A stretch of 34,280 bases of DNA from the NCBI GenBank assembly GCA_031279675.1, contig JAITIB010000040.1:1-34280 (forward strand), given 5' to 3'. Below the pieces are notes generated by a model. The model worked only from the letters and a program-made list of their open reading frames with translations. It had not been told where the DNA came from and did not search any database. This DNA is from Puniceicoccales bacterium. Its GTDB lineage: Bacteria; Verrucomicrobiota; Verrucomicrobiia; Opitutales; UBA953. Numbering within the stretch: position 1 is the stretch's first letter; each line of letters begins with the position of its first letter. Both the position numbers and the translations under genes were made by a program. Below are positions 9,248-19,554 of this stretch, one piece after another.

Positions 9248-10378
<1,131 letters not shown>

Positions 10379-10402
10379 TCACCCTTTCGCGCCTTCGAGA
10401 CC

Positions 10403-11761
10403 ATGCCCGCAACAATCCTCTCCTCCGACACTTTTGCCACACAGGCCAACGCCACCGCAGCGCCCGCGCTTGCCGCGCTCAAGCGTGAGGGATGGGAACG
10501 GTTCCAATCACTCCCATGGCCGTCGCATGACGATGAGCGGTGGCGTTTTGCGACCATCGCCCCGGCCTCGGACATTGGTGCGTTTGCGCTGCCATGCGCC
10601 CCCGACACCGCCCTGGCGGCGGCGCTTGAGGCGCGCTCGTGCCTTGTCAGGACGGTGGCGGCGAAGCTTGTTTTTGTGAACGGGCACCCCTCCGGTGGCA
10701 TCGCCACGGATGCCCGGCTCGCGGCGCGCGGAGTCGTTTTTGAACCGCTGGACGAGGCCATGCGGCGGCGTCCCGGATGGGTCGCGGAGCACTTGCTCAA
10801 GGCTGGCGCGACGCTCGGGAGTGAGAAGTTGCTCGCGCTTCATCAGGCATACACCCAGGGCGGATACGTTTTGCACGTTCCCGACGGCGTCACCCTTGAA
10901 CACCCGGTCGCGGTTTACCAATGGCACACGGGAGACGGCGTGGCGGTTTTCCCCCATGCGCTCATCGTGGCAGGGAAAAATTCGCGCGTGGACGTGGTTG
11001 ATTTTCACCTCTCGGCGGACGCCACCGGGAGCATACTGGCAGTGTCCGCCGCGGACATTTACGCGGGGGAGGGCGCGCGCGTTTCGCGCACCGTCGTCCA
11101 GCAATGGAGCCCGCACGGGATATCGCACCAGATCGACAACGCGAGCGTCGAACGCGGCGGACAGGCGGTTTCCATCTCGGTGAATCTCGGGGCCAGGCGC
11201 GCGCGCATGGAAAATGCCGTCCGCCTCGACGGCACCGGCGCGGATGCGCGGCTCTACGGGTTGACGGTGGCGGAGGGCAGACAGGAGTTTGACCAGCGCA
11301 CCCTGCAAATCCACAACGCCGGGGGCGCGACATCGGATTTGCTCTACAAAAACGCCCTGCTGGATTCGGCGCGAACCCTGTTCTCGGGACTCATCCGCGT
11401 GGCGCCCGGCGCCCAGGGGACGGACGCGTATCAGACAAATCGCAACCTGCTGCTCTCTCCGGACGCCGAGGCCAACTCACTGCCGGGACTGCAAATCGAG
11501 GCCAACGACGTGAAGTGTTCCCACGGCGCGACAACGGGCCAGCTCGACCCCGAGGAGCTTTTTTACATGCGCGCACGGGGCATCCCCAAGGACGCGGCGC
11601 ACGAGCTGCTCGTATTCGGATTCTTCGAGGAAATCATCAACAGGGTGGCAAACCCGGAGCTCGCCACCGCACTGCGCGAGTTCGTCCAAGCGAAATTTCA
11701 ACACACGACCGCCCGAAGCTGCGCCTGCTACTGGTGCACCGTGCTGCGCACAACCGCATAG
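10403..11761 (+). CDS. sufD: Fe-S cluster assembly protein, SufB/SufD family (SufD-like)
   Basis: MPATILSSDTFATQANATAAPALAALKREGWERFQSLPWP...; EHPVAVYQWHTG; DQRTLQIHNAGGATSDLLYKNALLDSARTLFSGLIRVAPGAQGTDAYQTNRNLLLSPDAEANSLPGLQIEANDVKCSHGATTGQLDPEELFYMRARGI. Confidence 0.9.
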   Translation: MPATILSSDTFATQANATAAPALAALKREGWERFQSLPWPSHDDERWRFATIAPASDIGAFALPCAPDTALAAALEARSCLVRTVAAKLVFVNGHPSGGIATDARLAARGVVFEPLDEAMRRRPGWVAEHLLKAGATLGSEKLLALHQAYTQGGYVLHVPDGVTLEHPVAVYQWHTGDGVAVFPHALIVAGKNSRVDVVDFHLSADATGSILAVSAADIYAGEGARVSRTVVQQWSPHGISHQIDNASVERGGQAVSISVNLGARRARMENAVRLDGTGADARLYGLTVAEGRQEFDQRTLQIHNAGGATSDLLYKNALLDSARTLFSGLIRVAPGAQGTDAYQTNRNLLLSPDAEANSLPGLQIEANDVKCSHGATTGQLDPEELFYMRARGIPKDAAHELLVFGFFEEIINRVANPELATALREFVQAKFQHTTARSCACYWCTVLRTTA

Positions 11762-11794
11762 GGGAAAAATCCCGGCGGCGCGAACAGGCCCGCG

Positions 11795-12646
11795 TCACCG
11801 CGTCAAAGGCGCCAGCTGCTCACGACACCACCTGCCATTCTGCAGCGTGACCGCATCGGGATCGCCCACCGCGGCATGGCACTCGTCCTCGCAAACAATC
11901 CACCCCTCGTAATCGCGCAACACCAGCCACTCCGTAATCTGGTGAAAATCCAATTTGCCCGAACCCATTTGGGCCCAAGGCTCGGGCCCGTTCCCGGAAA
12001 AGTCCTTGTAGTGGACATGGTTAACAAGATGCGCCCACTTGCTCATCGTGGCGATGACGTTCATCCCGCCACGCGCAATGTGCCCGACGTCCGGCGTCCA
12101 GCCCGTGACAGCGGGATCAAGACTGTTCAGCACAACATCGTAGTCCTCCTGCGTGCGAATAATGGAATGCGGGGGACTGTTGGGGTGGAAACTGCAAACA
12201 ATGCCGGCATCCGCGGCGCGGCGCGACACGGCGTTGACATTCCTGGCAAGATTAAGACGCCGCTCCTGCAACTGGTGGCGCCCGCAGGGGCGTTGAACGG
12301 TGCCAAGGCGCGCACCGGGGAAATGCCCAAGCATGGCAATGGCATGGTCCGCCGCCGCACGCTCGGACTCGGACTCACGCTCCCCATTCCACCCGCAAGT
12401 CAACGACAGCGCGGCAAGCGTAAGCCCATGCGCCGCAAGCGCGGCCTTGAGCCTGAGCGGATCCTTGAAATCGCCGAGCCAGTAACCGGGAACATTCTCA
12501 AGCACCATCGGCTCGATGCCGTCAAAACCGGCCTGCGCGGCAACCCTTATCATGTGGTCCAGCCGATTATCGTAAGCAGCGCCGCTTCCCTGCATGAACC
12601 AGGTGTAAACCTCGGACGCGTATTGGATTTTTTTTGTGTCAGACAT
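11795..12646 (-). CDS. Sugar phosphate isomerase/epimerase (xylose isomerase-like TIM barrel)
   Basis: AAQAGFDGIEPMVLEN..., GWTPDVGHIARGGMN, HVHYKDFSGNGPEPWAQMGSGKLDFHQITEWL, WIVCEDE. Confidence 0.85.
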   Translation of the reverse strand: MSDTKKIQYASEVYTWFMQGSGAAYDNRLDHMIRVAAQAGFDGIEPMVLENVPGYWLGDFKDPLRLKAALAAHGLTLAALSLTCGWNGERESESERAAADHAIAMLGHFPGARLGTVQRPCGRHQLQERRLNLARNVNAVSRRAADAGIVCSFHPNSPPHSIIRTQEDYDVVLNSLDPAVTGWTPDVGHIARGGMNVIATMSKWAHLVNHVHYKDFSGNGPEPWAQMGSGKLDFHQITEWLVLRDYEGWIVCEDECHAAVGDPDAVTLQNGRWCREQLAPLTR

Positions 12647-12676
12647 AATTGCGATAAACTGGGTTGTTTGAAAATT

Positions 12677-13219
12677 TCACGAATCCCCTCGGGCGTCCTC
12701 CGGCGCTTTTTCCGATGACGCAATGACAACCGCCCCCAGCAACGCCGCCGTCAACAAAACCCCCGTCAACAACAACGCCACCGCATAGTCACCACTCATC
12801 AACAACAGCCCGATCCGCCGCACCGGCAGCACAGGAGCCCCCGCAACACCACCCCCGAACGACGCCGCGCCGATTGCCGGAACGACCACCGCCAAAACCA
12901 ACGACGCCACCCCGACCGACCCACCCACCCGCAACAACGCCGCCCGCCGCCCACCCTCAACCTCAACCTCAACCTGCCGTGTCAGCATCACCGCAAACAA
13001 CGCCACCACGGACACCGCGCCCACGTAAACAAGCACCTGCGCAAAGGCCGCAAACTCCGCCCCGGCCCACAAATAAAACGCCGCCACCCCGACCCACGCC
13101 ACCGACAGCAAAAGGGCGCAATGCACGACATTCCTCAAAAACAACGCCACCGCCGCCACCACAAAGGCAGGCACGGCAATGGCAAACAACGACACAAGGA
13201 CTGGATCAATCTCCGGCAT
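12677..13219 (-). CDS. nuoJ: NADH-quinone oxidoreductase subunit J
   Basis: MPEIDPVLVSLFAIAVPAFVVAAVALFLRNVVHCALLLSVAWVGVAAFYLWAGAEFAAFAQVLVYVGAVSVVALFAVMLTR; canonical NuoJ pattern. The ORF extends to 13252 with an alternative start. Confidence 0.88.
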   Translation of the reverse strand: MPEIDPVLVSLFAIAVPAFVVAAVALFLRNVVHCALLLSVAWVGVAAFYLWAGAEFAAFAQVLVYVGAVSVVALFAVMLTRQVEVEVEGGRRAALLRVGGSVGVASLVLAVVVPAIGAASFGGGVAGAPVLPVRRIGLLLMSGDYAVALLLTGVLLTAALLGAVVIASSEKAPEDARGDS

Positions 13220-13455
13220 GGCATCAAAACACTCCGCGCACACGGACAGCATTCACGCCCGTTAACAACAACAAAAAAACACGCCGCAAAAACCGCTTGC
13301 CAACACCACCCCGCCCGCACAGCCTCCGCCCCCCGTTTTTTCGACGGCGCACGGAAACCCGCGCGGCGCCGGAAAACCAACGCAACAACCAACAAATAAC
13401 CAATAAACAACCTCAACCCTGCGCCGAGCAAGGCCGCAGGTCATCATCAAAAAAC

Positions 13456-15174
13456 ATGGCATCAGAAACTATGGAAAAACTGCTCAGTGAGAGCAACTTC
13501 GGCCCCCTCAAGGCCGGAACCATCATCAGGGGCATCATCACGGAAATCCGGCAAAACGACGTCATCGTGGACATCAACGGCAAGTCCGAGGGAGTCATCC
13601 CCCACAACGAATTTCCCGACATCAGCGCGATCCAAATCGGCGAGGAAATCGAGGTCTTCCTCGAAAAACTTGAGGACCGCAACGGCAACCCCGTCGTCTC
13701 CTACGACAAGGCCCAGCAGAAGAAAAACTGGGAAAACATCGCCGCCAACTGCACCGAAGGCTCCGTCGTCCAAGGGCGCGTCAAAGCCAAGGTCAAGGGC
13801 GGGCTCATCGTCTCCGTCGGCGTGGACGCCTTCATGCCCGCCTCCCAGATCGACGTGCAGCCCCCGAAAAACCTGGAGCAATACGTCGGGCAGACCTACG
13901 ACTTCAAAATCATCAAGATCAACGCCGAGCGCAAAAACATCGTCGTCTCCCGCCGCGAACTCATCGAGGAGCAACGCCACGAAAAACGCCGCGTCCTCCT
14001 CGACGAAGTCAAGCCCGGCACCAAGCGCAAAGGCGTCGTCAAGAACATCACCGACTACGGCGCGTTCGTGGATCTGGACGGCCTGGACGGCCTCCTCCAC
14101 ATCACCGACATGAGCTGGGGCCGCGTCTCGCACCCCAGCGAGCTCCTCAAGGTCGGCGAGGAAATCGAAATCATGATCATCGAGGTGGATCGCGACCGCG
14201 AACGCGTCTCGCTCGGCCTCAAGCAATGCACCACAAACCCCTGGGAAAACATCGAGCGCAAATTCCCCGCCGGCACCCGCATCAAAGGCAAGGTCGTCAA
14301 CCTCGTCAATTACGGCGCATTCCTCGAAATCGAGCAGGGCGTCGAAGGCCTCGTGCACGTCTCCGAACTCAGCTGGACAAAACGCATCTCCAAACCCAGC
14401 GAAGTCCTCAAGGTCGGACAGGAGCTCGAAGCCGTCGTCCTCAACGTCAACAAGGAAGAGCAAAAAATCTCCCTCGGCCTCCGCCAGCTCGAAGCCAACC
14501 CATGGGACATGGTGCGGCACAACTACCCCGCCGGCGCGCGCGTCCGCGGCAAAGTCCGCAACCTCACCAACTTCGGCGCCTTCATCGAGCTTGAGGAAGG
14601 CATCGACGGCATGGTGCACGTCTCCGACCTGAGCTGGACACGCCACATCAACCACCCGGGCGAAATCCTCAAGAAAGGCGAGGAAATCGAAGCCATCGTC
14701 CTCGACGTGGATGTGGACCAGCAACGCATCTCCCTTGGCATCAAACAAACCCAGGACGACCCATGGGCCGACATCGACCGCAAATACCGCATCGGCGACA
14801 TCGTCGAAGGCAAGGTGACAAAGATCACCAACTTCGGTGCCTTCGTCGAGCTCGACAGCGAGATCGACGGCCTCGTGCACATCTCGCAAATCGGCGAGGA
14901 GCATGTCGAAAAAATCAAGGACTTCCTCAAGATCGGACAGCAAGTCTCCGCGCGCGTGATCAAAATCGACCACGAGGAACGCCGCATCGGGCTCTCCATC
15001 AAGGCCGCCAATTACGACAGCGCGCAACTCCAGGCCGAAATCAACGCCTTCGACCGCATCAAGTCCCACACAGGGAACACCGGCACCGGCGCCAGCAACA
15101 CCGACAACAACAACACCGACATCAACAACCTCGGCGCCCTCCTCGACAAAGCCGAGAACGTCCCGCAACAATAA
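13456..15174 (+). CDS. rpsA: 30S ribosomal protein S1
   Basis: Six S1 repeats, e.g. [97 protein letters not shown]. Confidence 0.96.
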   Translation: MASETMEKLLSESNFGPLKAGTIIRGIITEIRQNDVIVDINGKSEGVIPHNEFPDISAIQIGEEIEVFLEKLEDRNGNPVVSYDKAQQKKNWENIAANCTEGSVVQGRVKAKVKGGLIVSVGVDAFMPASQIDVQPPKNLEQYVGQTYDFKIIKINAERKNIVVSRRELIEEQRHEKRRVLLDEVKPGTKRKGVVKNITDYGAFVDLDGLDGLLHITDMSWGRVSHPSELLKVGEEIEIMIIEVDRDRERVSLGLKQCTTNPWENIERKFPAGTRIKGKVVNLVNYGAFLEIEQGVEGLVHVSELSWTKRISKPSEVLKVGQELEAVVLNVNKEEQKISLGLRQLEANPWDMVRHNYPAGARVRGKVRNLTNFGAFIELEEGIDGMVHVSDLSWTRHINHPGEILKKGEEIEAIVLDVDVDQQRISLGIKQTQDDPWADIDRKYRIGDIVEGKVTKITNFGAFVELDSEIDGLVHISQIGEEHVEKIKDFLKIGQQVSARVIKIDHEERRIGLSIKAANYDSAQLQAEINAFDRIKSHTGNTGTGASNTDNNNTDINNLGALLDKAENVPQQ

Positions 15175-15198
15175 CAGGACGCGCAACCCACCAGAAAG

Positions 15199-15229
15199 AC
15201 CGGCGTGCAAATCCCACGCCGGTTTTTTT
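15199..15229 (+). terminator. Rho-independent terminator of rpsA
   Basis: ACCGGCGTG-CAAATCC-CACGCCGGT followed by a T-tract. Confidence 0.9.
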
Positions 15230-15234
15230 GCGCC

Positions 15235-16131
15235 TCAACCCCCGCAAACCCCCGCCAACGCCACCGCATGACGCTGCCGCACAGCCTCGAAAAGACACAC
15301 CGCGCCCGCCACGCCAACATTGAGCGAATCCGACAACCCAAACTGCGGAATGCAAATCCGCTCAACCCCCCGCCCCGGAACGCCGCCACAAAACCAACCC
15401 TCCGACAAACCATCCTTTTCGCTCCCCAACACCAACGCCACCGCGCCACGAAAATCCGCCTCCCAATAGACCCTCCCCGCCCCCGGCGCCGCCGCGAACA
15501 CCGCATACCCCCCCGCCCCAAGAAACGCGCGCACCTCGGCCACGGACGCCACCGCGCACGGCATCGAGAAAAGCGCACCCTGCGAAGCACGCACAACATT
15601 CGGATTGAAAATGTCCACCACCGCATCGCAACAAATGACCGCCGCGCACCCCGCCGCGTCCGCCGTCCGCAGGAGCGCCCCCAGATTGCCCGGTTTCTCG
15701 ACCCCCTCCACCACAAGCACGAGCGGCGGCCCCTCCAATCCCCCCCGCAGCACCACTCCCCCCAACGCCACCGGCCACATCCGCGCCACCCCCATCAAAC
15801 CATCCGCGCCCTCGCGCCCGCTCACCTTTTCAAAAACACCCGCGCTGACCTCAAACACAGGAACCCTCCCCCTGCGCGCCTCCCCAACCAACGCCACCGC
15901 CGCGGAAGCATTCTTGAAAAACCCCGGACAATAATAAATCCCATCCACAATGCCGCCCCGCGCACCAGCCCCCAGCGCCCGCGACAATTCGCGCAAACCC
16001 TCCACAAGGAACAACCCCGCCTCCCGCCTCCCCGCGCGCTCGCGAAGCCGGGACAAGGCCAGAACACGAGGATTCTGCCTGCTGGTGATAACAGGACGGA
16101 CGCCACCGACGGCATTCTCATTGCTACTCAT
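15235..16131 (-). CDS. TrmH/SpoU-family RNA 2'-O-methyltransferase
   Basis: ITSRQNPRVLALSRLRERAGRREAGLFLVEGLRELSRAL; LVLVVEGVEKPGNLGALLRTADAAGCAAVI; VALVLGSEKDGLSEGW; CIPQFGLSDSLNVGVAGAVCLFEAVRQR. Confidence 0.92.
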   Translation of the reverse strand: MSSNENAVGGVRPVITSRQNPRVLALSRLRERAGRREAGLFLVEGLRELSRALGAGARGGIVDGIYYCPGFFKNASAAVALVGEARRGRVPVFEVSAGVFEKVSGREGADGLMGVARMWPVALGGVVLRGGLEGPPLVLVVEGVEKPGNLGALLRTADAAGCAAVICCDAVVDIFNPNVVRASQGALFSMPCAVASVAEVRAFLGAGGYAVFAAAPGAGRVYWEADFRGAVALVLGSEKDGLSEGWFCGGVPGRGVERICIPQFGLSDSLNVGVAGAVCLFEAVRQRHAVALAGVCGG

Positions 16132-16235
16132 GGGCAAACCACAAAACACATCCCCAACCACACAGCAATCAGTCAAATTCCCCACCCCGTCCACACACAC
16201 CAACCCACCGCGTCCAGATTGGTCTTCAAAGAAGA

Positions 16236-16262
16236 GGCACGGGTGTTTCTCTCACCCGTGCC
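16236..16262 (-). terminator. Perfect 10-bp stem-loop downstream of the PEP-CTERM gene (candidate terminator)
   Basis: GGCACGGGTG-TTTCTCT-CACCCGTGCC; weak T-rich flank on the minus strand. Confidence 0.5.
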
Positions 16263-16295
16263 CTGCTTATTTTCACACAACAAGCCTTTTGAAGC

Positions 16296-17348
16296 TTAAG
16301 CTTTGCGCCGCCGTCTCAACACCGCCAAGGCCACCGCCCCGAGGCCGCCGATCAAGGCATAGGTCGAGGGCTCCGGGATGGCGCGCGCGACGAGGTAGGT
16401 TTGCCAGATGCCGATGCCACCCGTGTCGTAGGCGATGTCAAACACCTGCCCGGTATCCGCCACTACTGGATCCGACCCCCACAGTCCGTCAACAGGAAGT
16501 CCTTCAAGAATCAAGATCTGGTCTCCCACCGCAAATTCGCCCGTGGCCTCAATCACCAACACAGCCTCCCCGGTAATGTTAACATTGCCAGAGTTGCTGA
16601 GTATGATTTTCCCATTGGTGCCCGCCGGGCTCACGGTGATTGCGAACTCCGCATCCCCAGTGATATCAAAGCGAGTAGCGACCGATATCTGGCTCTCATG
16701 GTCAATGAGAAGTTGTGCCCCGGCTCTCATCTCCAGATTATTGACACCCATGAAACCGCCTTCGGTCAGCTCAACACGCCCGTTAACAGCAACGTGAAGC
16801 GTCCCGGCATGAACAGATGTGGCGACGACGTCGCTTACAATCAACTCGCCAGAACCATTGGAAGAACCCCCGACGGTAATTGCATTGGATACATACACCT
16901 TGGAAGCAGAGCCTGATATCTCCACATAACCTATTCCGGTATAAGTGCCAATCTCAAGCGAGATGGTCTCAACCTTGCCGTCGAGAACATTAAAGTGCCC
17001 AGTGCTAAAGGTTCCGACCTCGATACCTCCGCTCGCAATGAACTCCCCGCCTTCGTAAACATTGAGCGTGCCCGGCCCGTCCCAGCCAATCCGGCCCGTG
17101 CGCGCAAGCTCAAGCACGCCACCATTCCAAATATTGACGAGCGCCTCACCACCAATGAGCGGCCCGATATAAGCATCATCGATGATTCCACCCATGAGGG
17201 GATGGAAAAAAGGAGCATAAATGTCTGTCACTCCGGCTGCTGGGGACCAGTCATCGACCGCGTTGGCGGCGGGCGGGCTCGCAAGGGTGAAAGTTGCCGC
17301 GGCGGCGGCAAGGGTGAGTGTTTTGAGGGTTATGGATGTTGTTTTCAT
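16296..17348 (-). CDS. PEP-CTERM sorted exported protein with beta-helix-like glycine-rich repeats
   Basis: Signal peptide MKTTSITLKTLTLAAAAATFTLASPPAANA; C-terminus AIPEPSTYALIGGLGAVALAVLRRRRKA; repeats of GxLxVxxGGxxxxSGG / GTLHVAVNGRVELTEGG type. Confidence 0.88.
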   Translation of the reverse strand: MKTTSITLKTLTLAAAAATFTLASPPAANAVDDWSPAAGVTDIYAPFFHPLMGGIIDDAYIGPLIGGEALVNIWNGGVLELARTGRIGWDGPGTLNVYEGGEFIASGGIEVGTFSTGHFNVLDGKVETISLEIGTYTGIGYVEISGSASKVYVSNAITVGGSSNGSGELIVSDVVATSVHAGTLHVAVNGRVELTEGGFMGVNNLEMRAGAQLLIDHESQISVATRFDITGDAEFAITVSPAGTNGKIILSNSGNVNITGEAVLVIEATGEFAVGDQILILEGLPVDGLWGSDPVVADTGQVFDIAYDTGGIGIWQTYLVARAIPEPSTYALIGGLGAVALAVLRRRRKA

Positions 17349-17393
17349 TTTTTTGTCTGTTTGGTTGGTTGTTTTGGTTGAGAAAAAAGGGTT

Positions 17394-17924
17394 TTATGCC
17401 TCCGGTTCCGGCTCTGGTTCTGGCTCCGGTTGCGGTTGCGGGGACGGGGGCGGTGTTTTTTTGGGGAAACGTTGGGAAATGACCCTCTGGTAGTGCGTCA
17501 CCACGGCGTTGAGGGCGTTCACGGCGGCATCCAGCGTCCCGGGGAGCGTGCGACGGGGCCAAAAAAATTCCCGCGCTCCTTCGAACGCGTGCGATGGGGG
17601 CGGACAAGGTTTTCTGGAGCCTTCTTCCTCTTTAACAGAGGGAAACTCAGAATCGTGCTCGAAGCGGCAGGGGGGGGTCGAGTGACCTCGACGGGACATT
17701 GTCGCGCTACGCGCGATTCCGCCTACGGCAGGGCGCGGTGCCCGCGCAGTCATTGACCGGCTGCGCCGGTTTCCGCCTACGGCGGGAGGTTCCGCAAACG
17801 GAGCTGCTGCACGCGAGGTGAGTCCGGTAAACGGAACGGCGACTTCAGTCGCCGCTCCGCCAACAACAAAAGCGACGGCAAAGGCGGCGGCATAAGTGAA
17901 AGCGTTGTTGGCGTGGGTGGACAT
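17394..17924 (-). CDS. Hypothetical protein: N-terminal TM/signal, hairpin-array-encoded middle, C-terminal P/E dipeptide tail
   Basis: MSTHANNAFTYAAAFAVAFVVGGAATE...LDAAVNALNAVVTHYQRVISQRFPKKTPPPSPQPQPEPEPEPEPEA. Coding status is plausible, not certain. Confidence 0.5.
   Translation of the reverse strand: MSTHANNAFTYAAAFAVAFVVGGAATEVAVPFTGLTSRAAAPFAEPPAVGGNRRSRSMTARAPRPAVGGIARSATMSRRGHSTPPCRFEHDSEFPSVKEEEGSRKPCPPPSHAFEGAREFFWPRRTLPGTLDAAVNALNAVVTHYQRVISQRFPKKTPPPSPQPQPEPEPEPEPEA
17677..17854. repeat. Array of at least eight consecutive short-loop palindromes (REP/BIME-like)
   Basis: GTCGAG/CTCGAC, TCGCGC-TAC-GCGCGA, GCGCGG-TGC-CCGCGC, ACCGGC-TGC-GCCGGT, CCGCC-TAC-GGCGG, TCCG-CAAA-CGGA, TCCG-GTAAA-CGGA, CGGCGACT-TC-AGTCGCCG. 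Confidence 0.9.
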
Positions 17925-18060
17925 GGCGGTGTTGTTGACGGGGGGTGAAAACGAATGGGGAGGGGGAGATAGATGTTCGCGGCACGCTGCAATGCCAACA
18001 CTGGTGGTTGCAATTTATGTGGAGTTGGAAATGCTGCGCGGCTTCTTTTTTGGTTTCACG

Positions 18061-19554
18061 ATGAGTTTTCTTCTTCCTTGGACAATTTACCTGAGCTTTG
18101 CCGGCGCGGTGGTGACGTGGTTCGCGGGGGCGCAGTCCGCCGCACGGGCGCGGTGGTGCGCGCTGGGGACGATGGTGGCGACGCTGGGGATTTCGCTCGT
18201 GGCGGCGTGGGGGTTTGTGCCGGTGGCGTCGCCGCAGTCCATGGTCAATATCGGGTGGCTGGGAGACTGGGCGCGGTTTCACCTTGCCGTGGATGGGATA
18301 AGTCTGGCGCTGGTGTTGCTCACGGGAGTGGCGGGTGTGGCGGGTGTGTTGTTTTCGTGGGATGTGGAGCGGCGGGCGGGCGATTTCTTCGCGCTTTTCC
18401 TGCTGCTTCTCTGCGGGGTTTACGGGGTGTTTTTGAGCGCGGATGTGTTTTTGCTGTTTGTGTTTTATGAGATCGCGATTGTGCCCAAGTATTTTCTGGT
18501 GGCGGCGTGGGGCTCGACGAACCGGGAGTATGGGGCGATGAAGCTGGTGTTGTATTCGTTCGCGGGGAGCGCGCTGGTGCTGGCGGGGTTGGTGTGGATG
18601 AGCGCGGTGGGGACGCGGACCTTGCCTGTGTTTGATCTGGCGGGGTTTGTGGAGTGCGGGAGGATGCTTCCGGTGGCGTTGCAGGTGCCGCTGTTTGCGT
18701 TGATGTTCACGGGGTTTGCGGTGCTGGCGGGGATGTTCCCCTTTCATACGTGGGCGCCGACGGGGCATGTGGCGGCGCCGACGGGGGCGTCGATGTTGCT
18801 TGCGGGGGTGGTGATGAAGCTGGGTGCGTATGGGTGCCTGCGTGTGGCGTTGCCCGCGTTTCCGTTGGGTTTTGGGGTGTTCCAGCCGGTGATCGCATGG
18901 CTGGCGGTCGCGGGGATCGTGTATGCGGGGCTGGTGGCGCTGGTGCAGCGGGATTTCAAGTTCGTCATCGGGTATTCGAGTGTGAGCCACATGGGGTTTG
19001 TGCTGCTTGGGCTGGCGGCGGCCTCGCCGCTGGCGTTGGGCGGGGCGGTGCTGCAGATGTTTTCGCATGGTGTGGTGGCGGGGCTGTTGTTTGGCGTGGT
19101 GGGGCGGATGGTGTATGGGCGGACGCATTCGCGGGATTTGCAATGGTTGCGGACGCTGCCGTTGGCGCGGTTGATGCCGTTCGCGGCGGTGGTGTTTGCG
19201 CTGGCGGCGATGGCCTCGATGGGGATGCCGGGGTTTAGCGGTTTTCCGGCGGAGCTGGCGATCTTGTCGGGAGTGTGGCGGCAGGAGCCGGTGTGGGCGC
19301 TGGCGGCGGTGGTTGGGATTCCGGTTGGGGCGGCGTTTATGCTGCGGGCGCTGCAGCTGGCGTTTCTTGGCGGGGATGGCGGGGGGGGCGGAGTGCGCTT
19401 TGCGCCGGTGTCGCTTCCGGAAAAGGTGGGGGCGGGGTTGTTGCTCGGGGTGAGCGTGGGGGTGGGGTTGAGGCCGGATGTGCTGACGGGCTGGATCGCG
19501 CCGGCGCTGGAATCGCCGTGGTTTGATCTTGTGAGAAACGGGGGTGCGCAATGA
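18061..19554 (+). CDS. nuoM: NADH-quinone oxidoreductase subunit M
   Basis: MSFLLPWTIYLSF...FHLAVDGISLALVLLTGVAG, FVFYEIAIVPKYFLVAAWGSTNREYGAMKLVLYSFAGSAL, MFPFHTWAPTGHVAAPTGASMLLAGVVMKLGAYG. The ORF is open upstream to 17896. Confidence 0.94.
   Translation: MSFLLPWTIYLSFAGAVVTWFAGAQSAARARWCALGTMVATLGISLVAAWGFVPVASPQSMVNIGWLGDWARFHLAVDGISLALVLLTGVAGVAGVLFSWDVERRAGDFFALFLLLLCGVYGVFLSADVFLLFVFYEIAIVPKYFLVAAWGSTNREYGAMKLVLYSFAGSALVLAGLVWMSAVGTRTLPVFDLAGFVECGRMLPVALQVPLFALMFTGFAVLAGMFPFHTWAPTGHVAAPTGASMLLAGVVMKLGAYGCLRVALPAFPLGFGVFQPVIAWLAVAGIVYAGLVALVQRDFKFVIGYSSVSHMGFVLLGLAAASPLALGGAVLQMFSHGVVAGLLFGVVGRMVYGRTHSRDLQWLRTLPLARLMPFAAVVFALAAMASMGMPGFSGFPAELAILSGVWRQEPVWALAAVVGIPVGAAFMLRALQLAFLGGDGGGGGVRFAPVSLPEKVGAGLLLGVSVGVGLRPDVLTGWIAPALESPWFDLVRNGGAQ

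Noticed and set aside
12874-13455. N-terminal extension of rpsA
   Set aside because: Pro/Thr-rich out-of-gene sequence overlapping nuoJ antisense; the S1 protein begins at [10 protein letters not shown] (13456).
13462-15210. 582-aa minus-strand ORF
   Set aside because: Fully antisense to rpsA with a compositionally biased V/D/F-rich translation; typical GC-driven spurious ORF.
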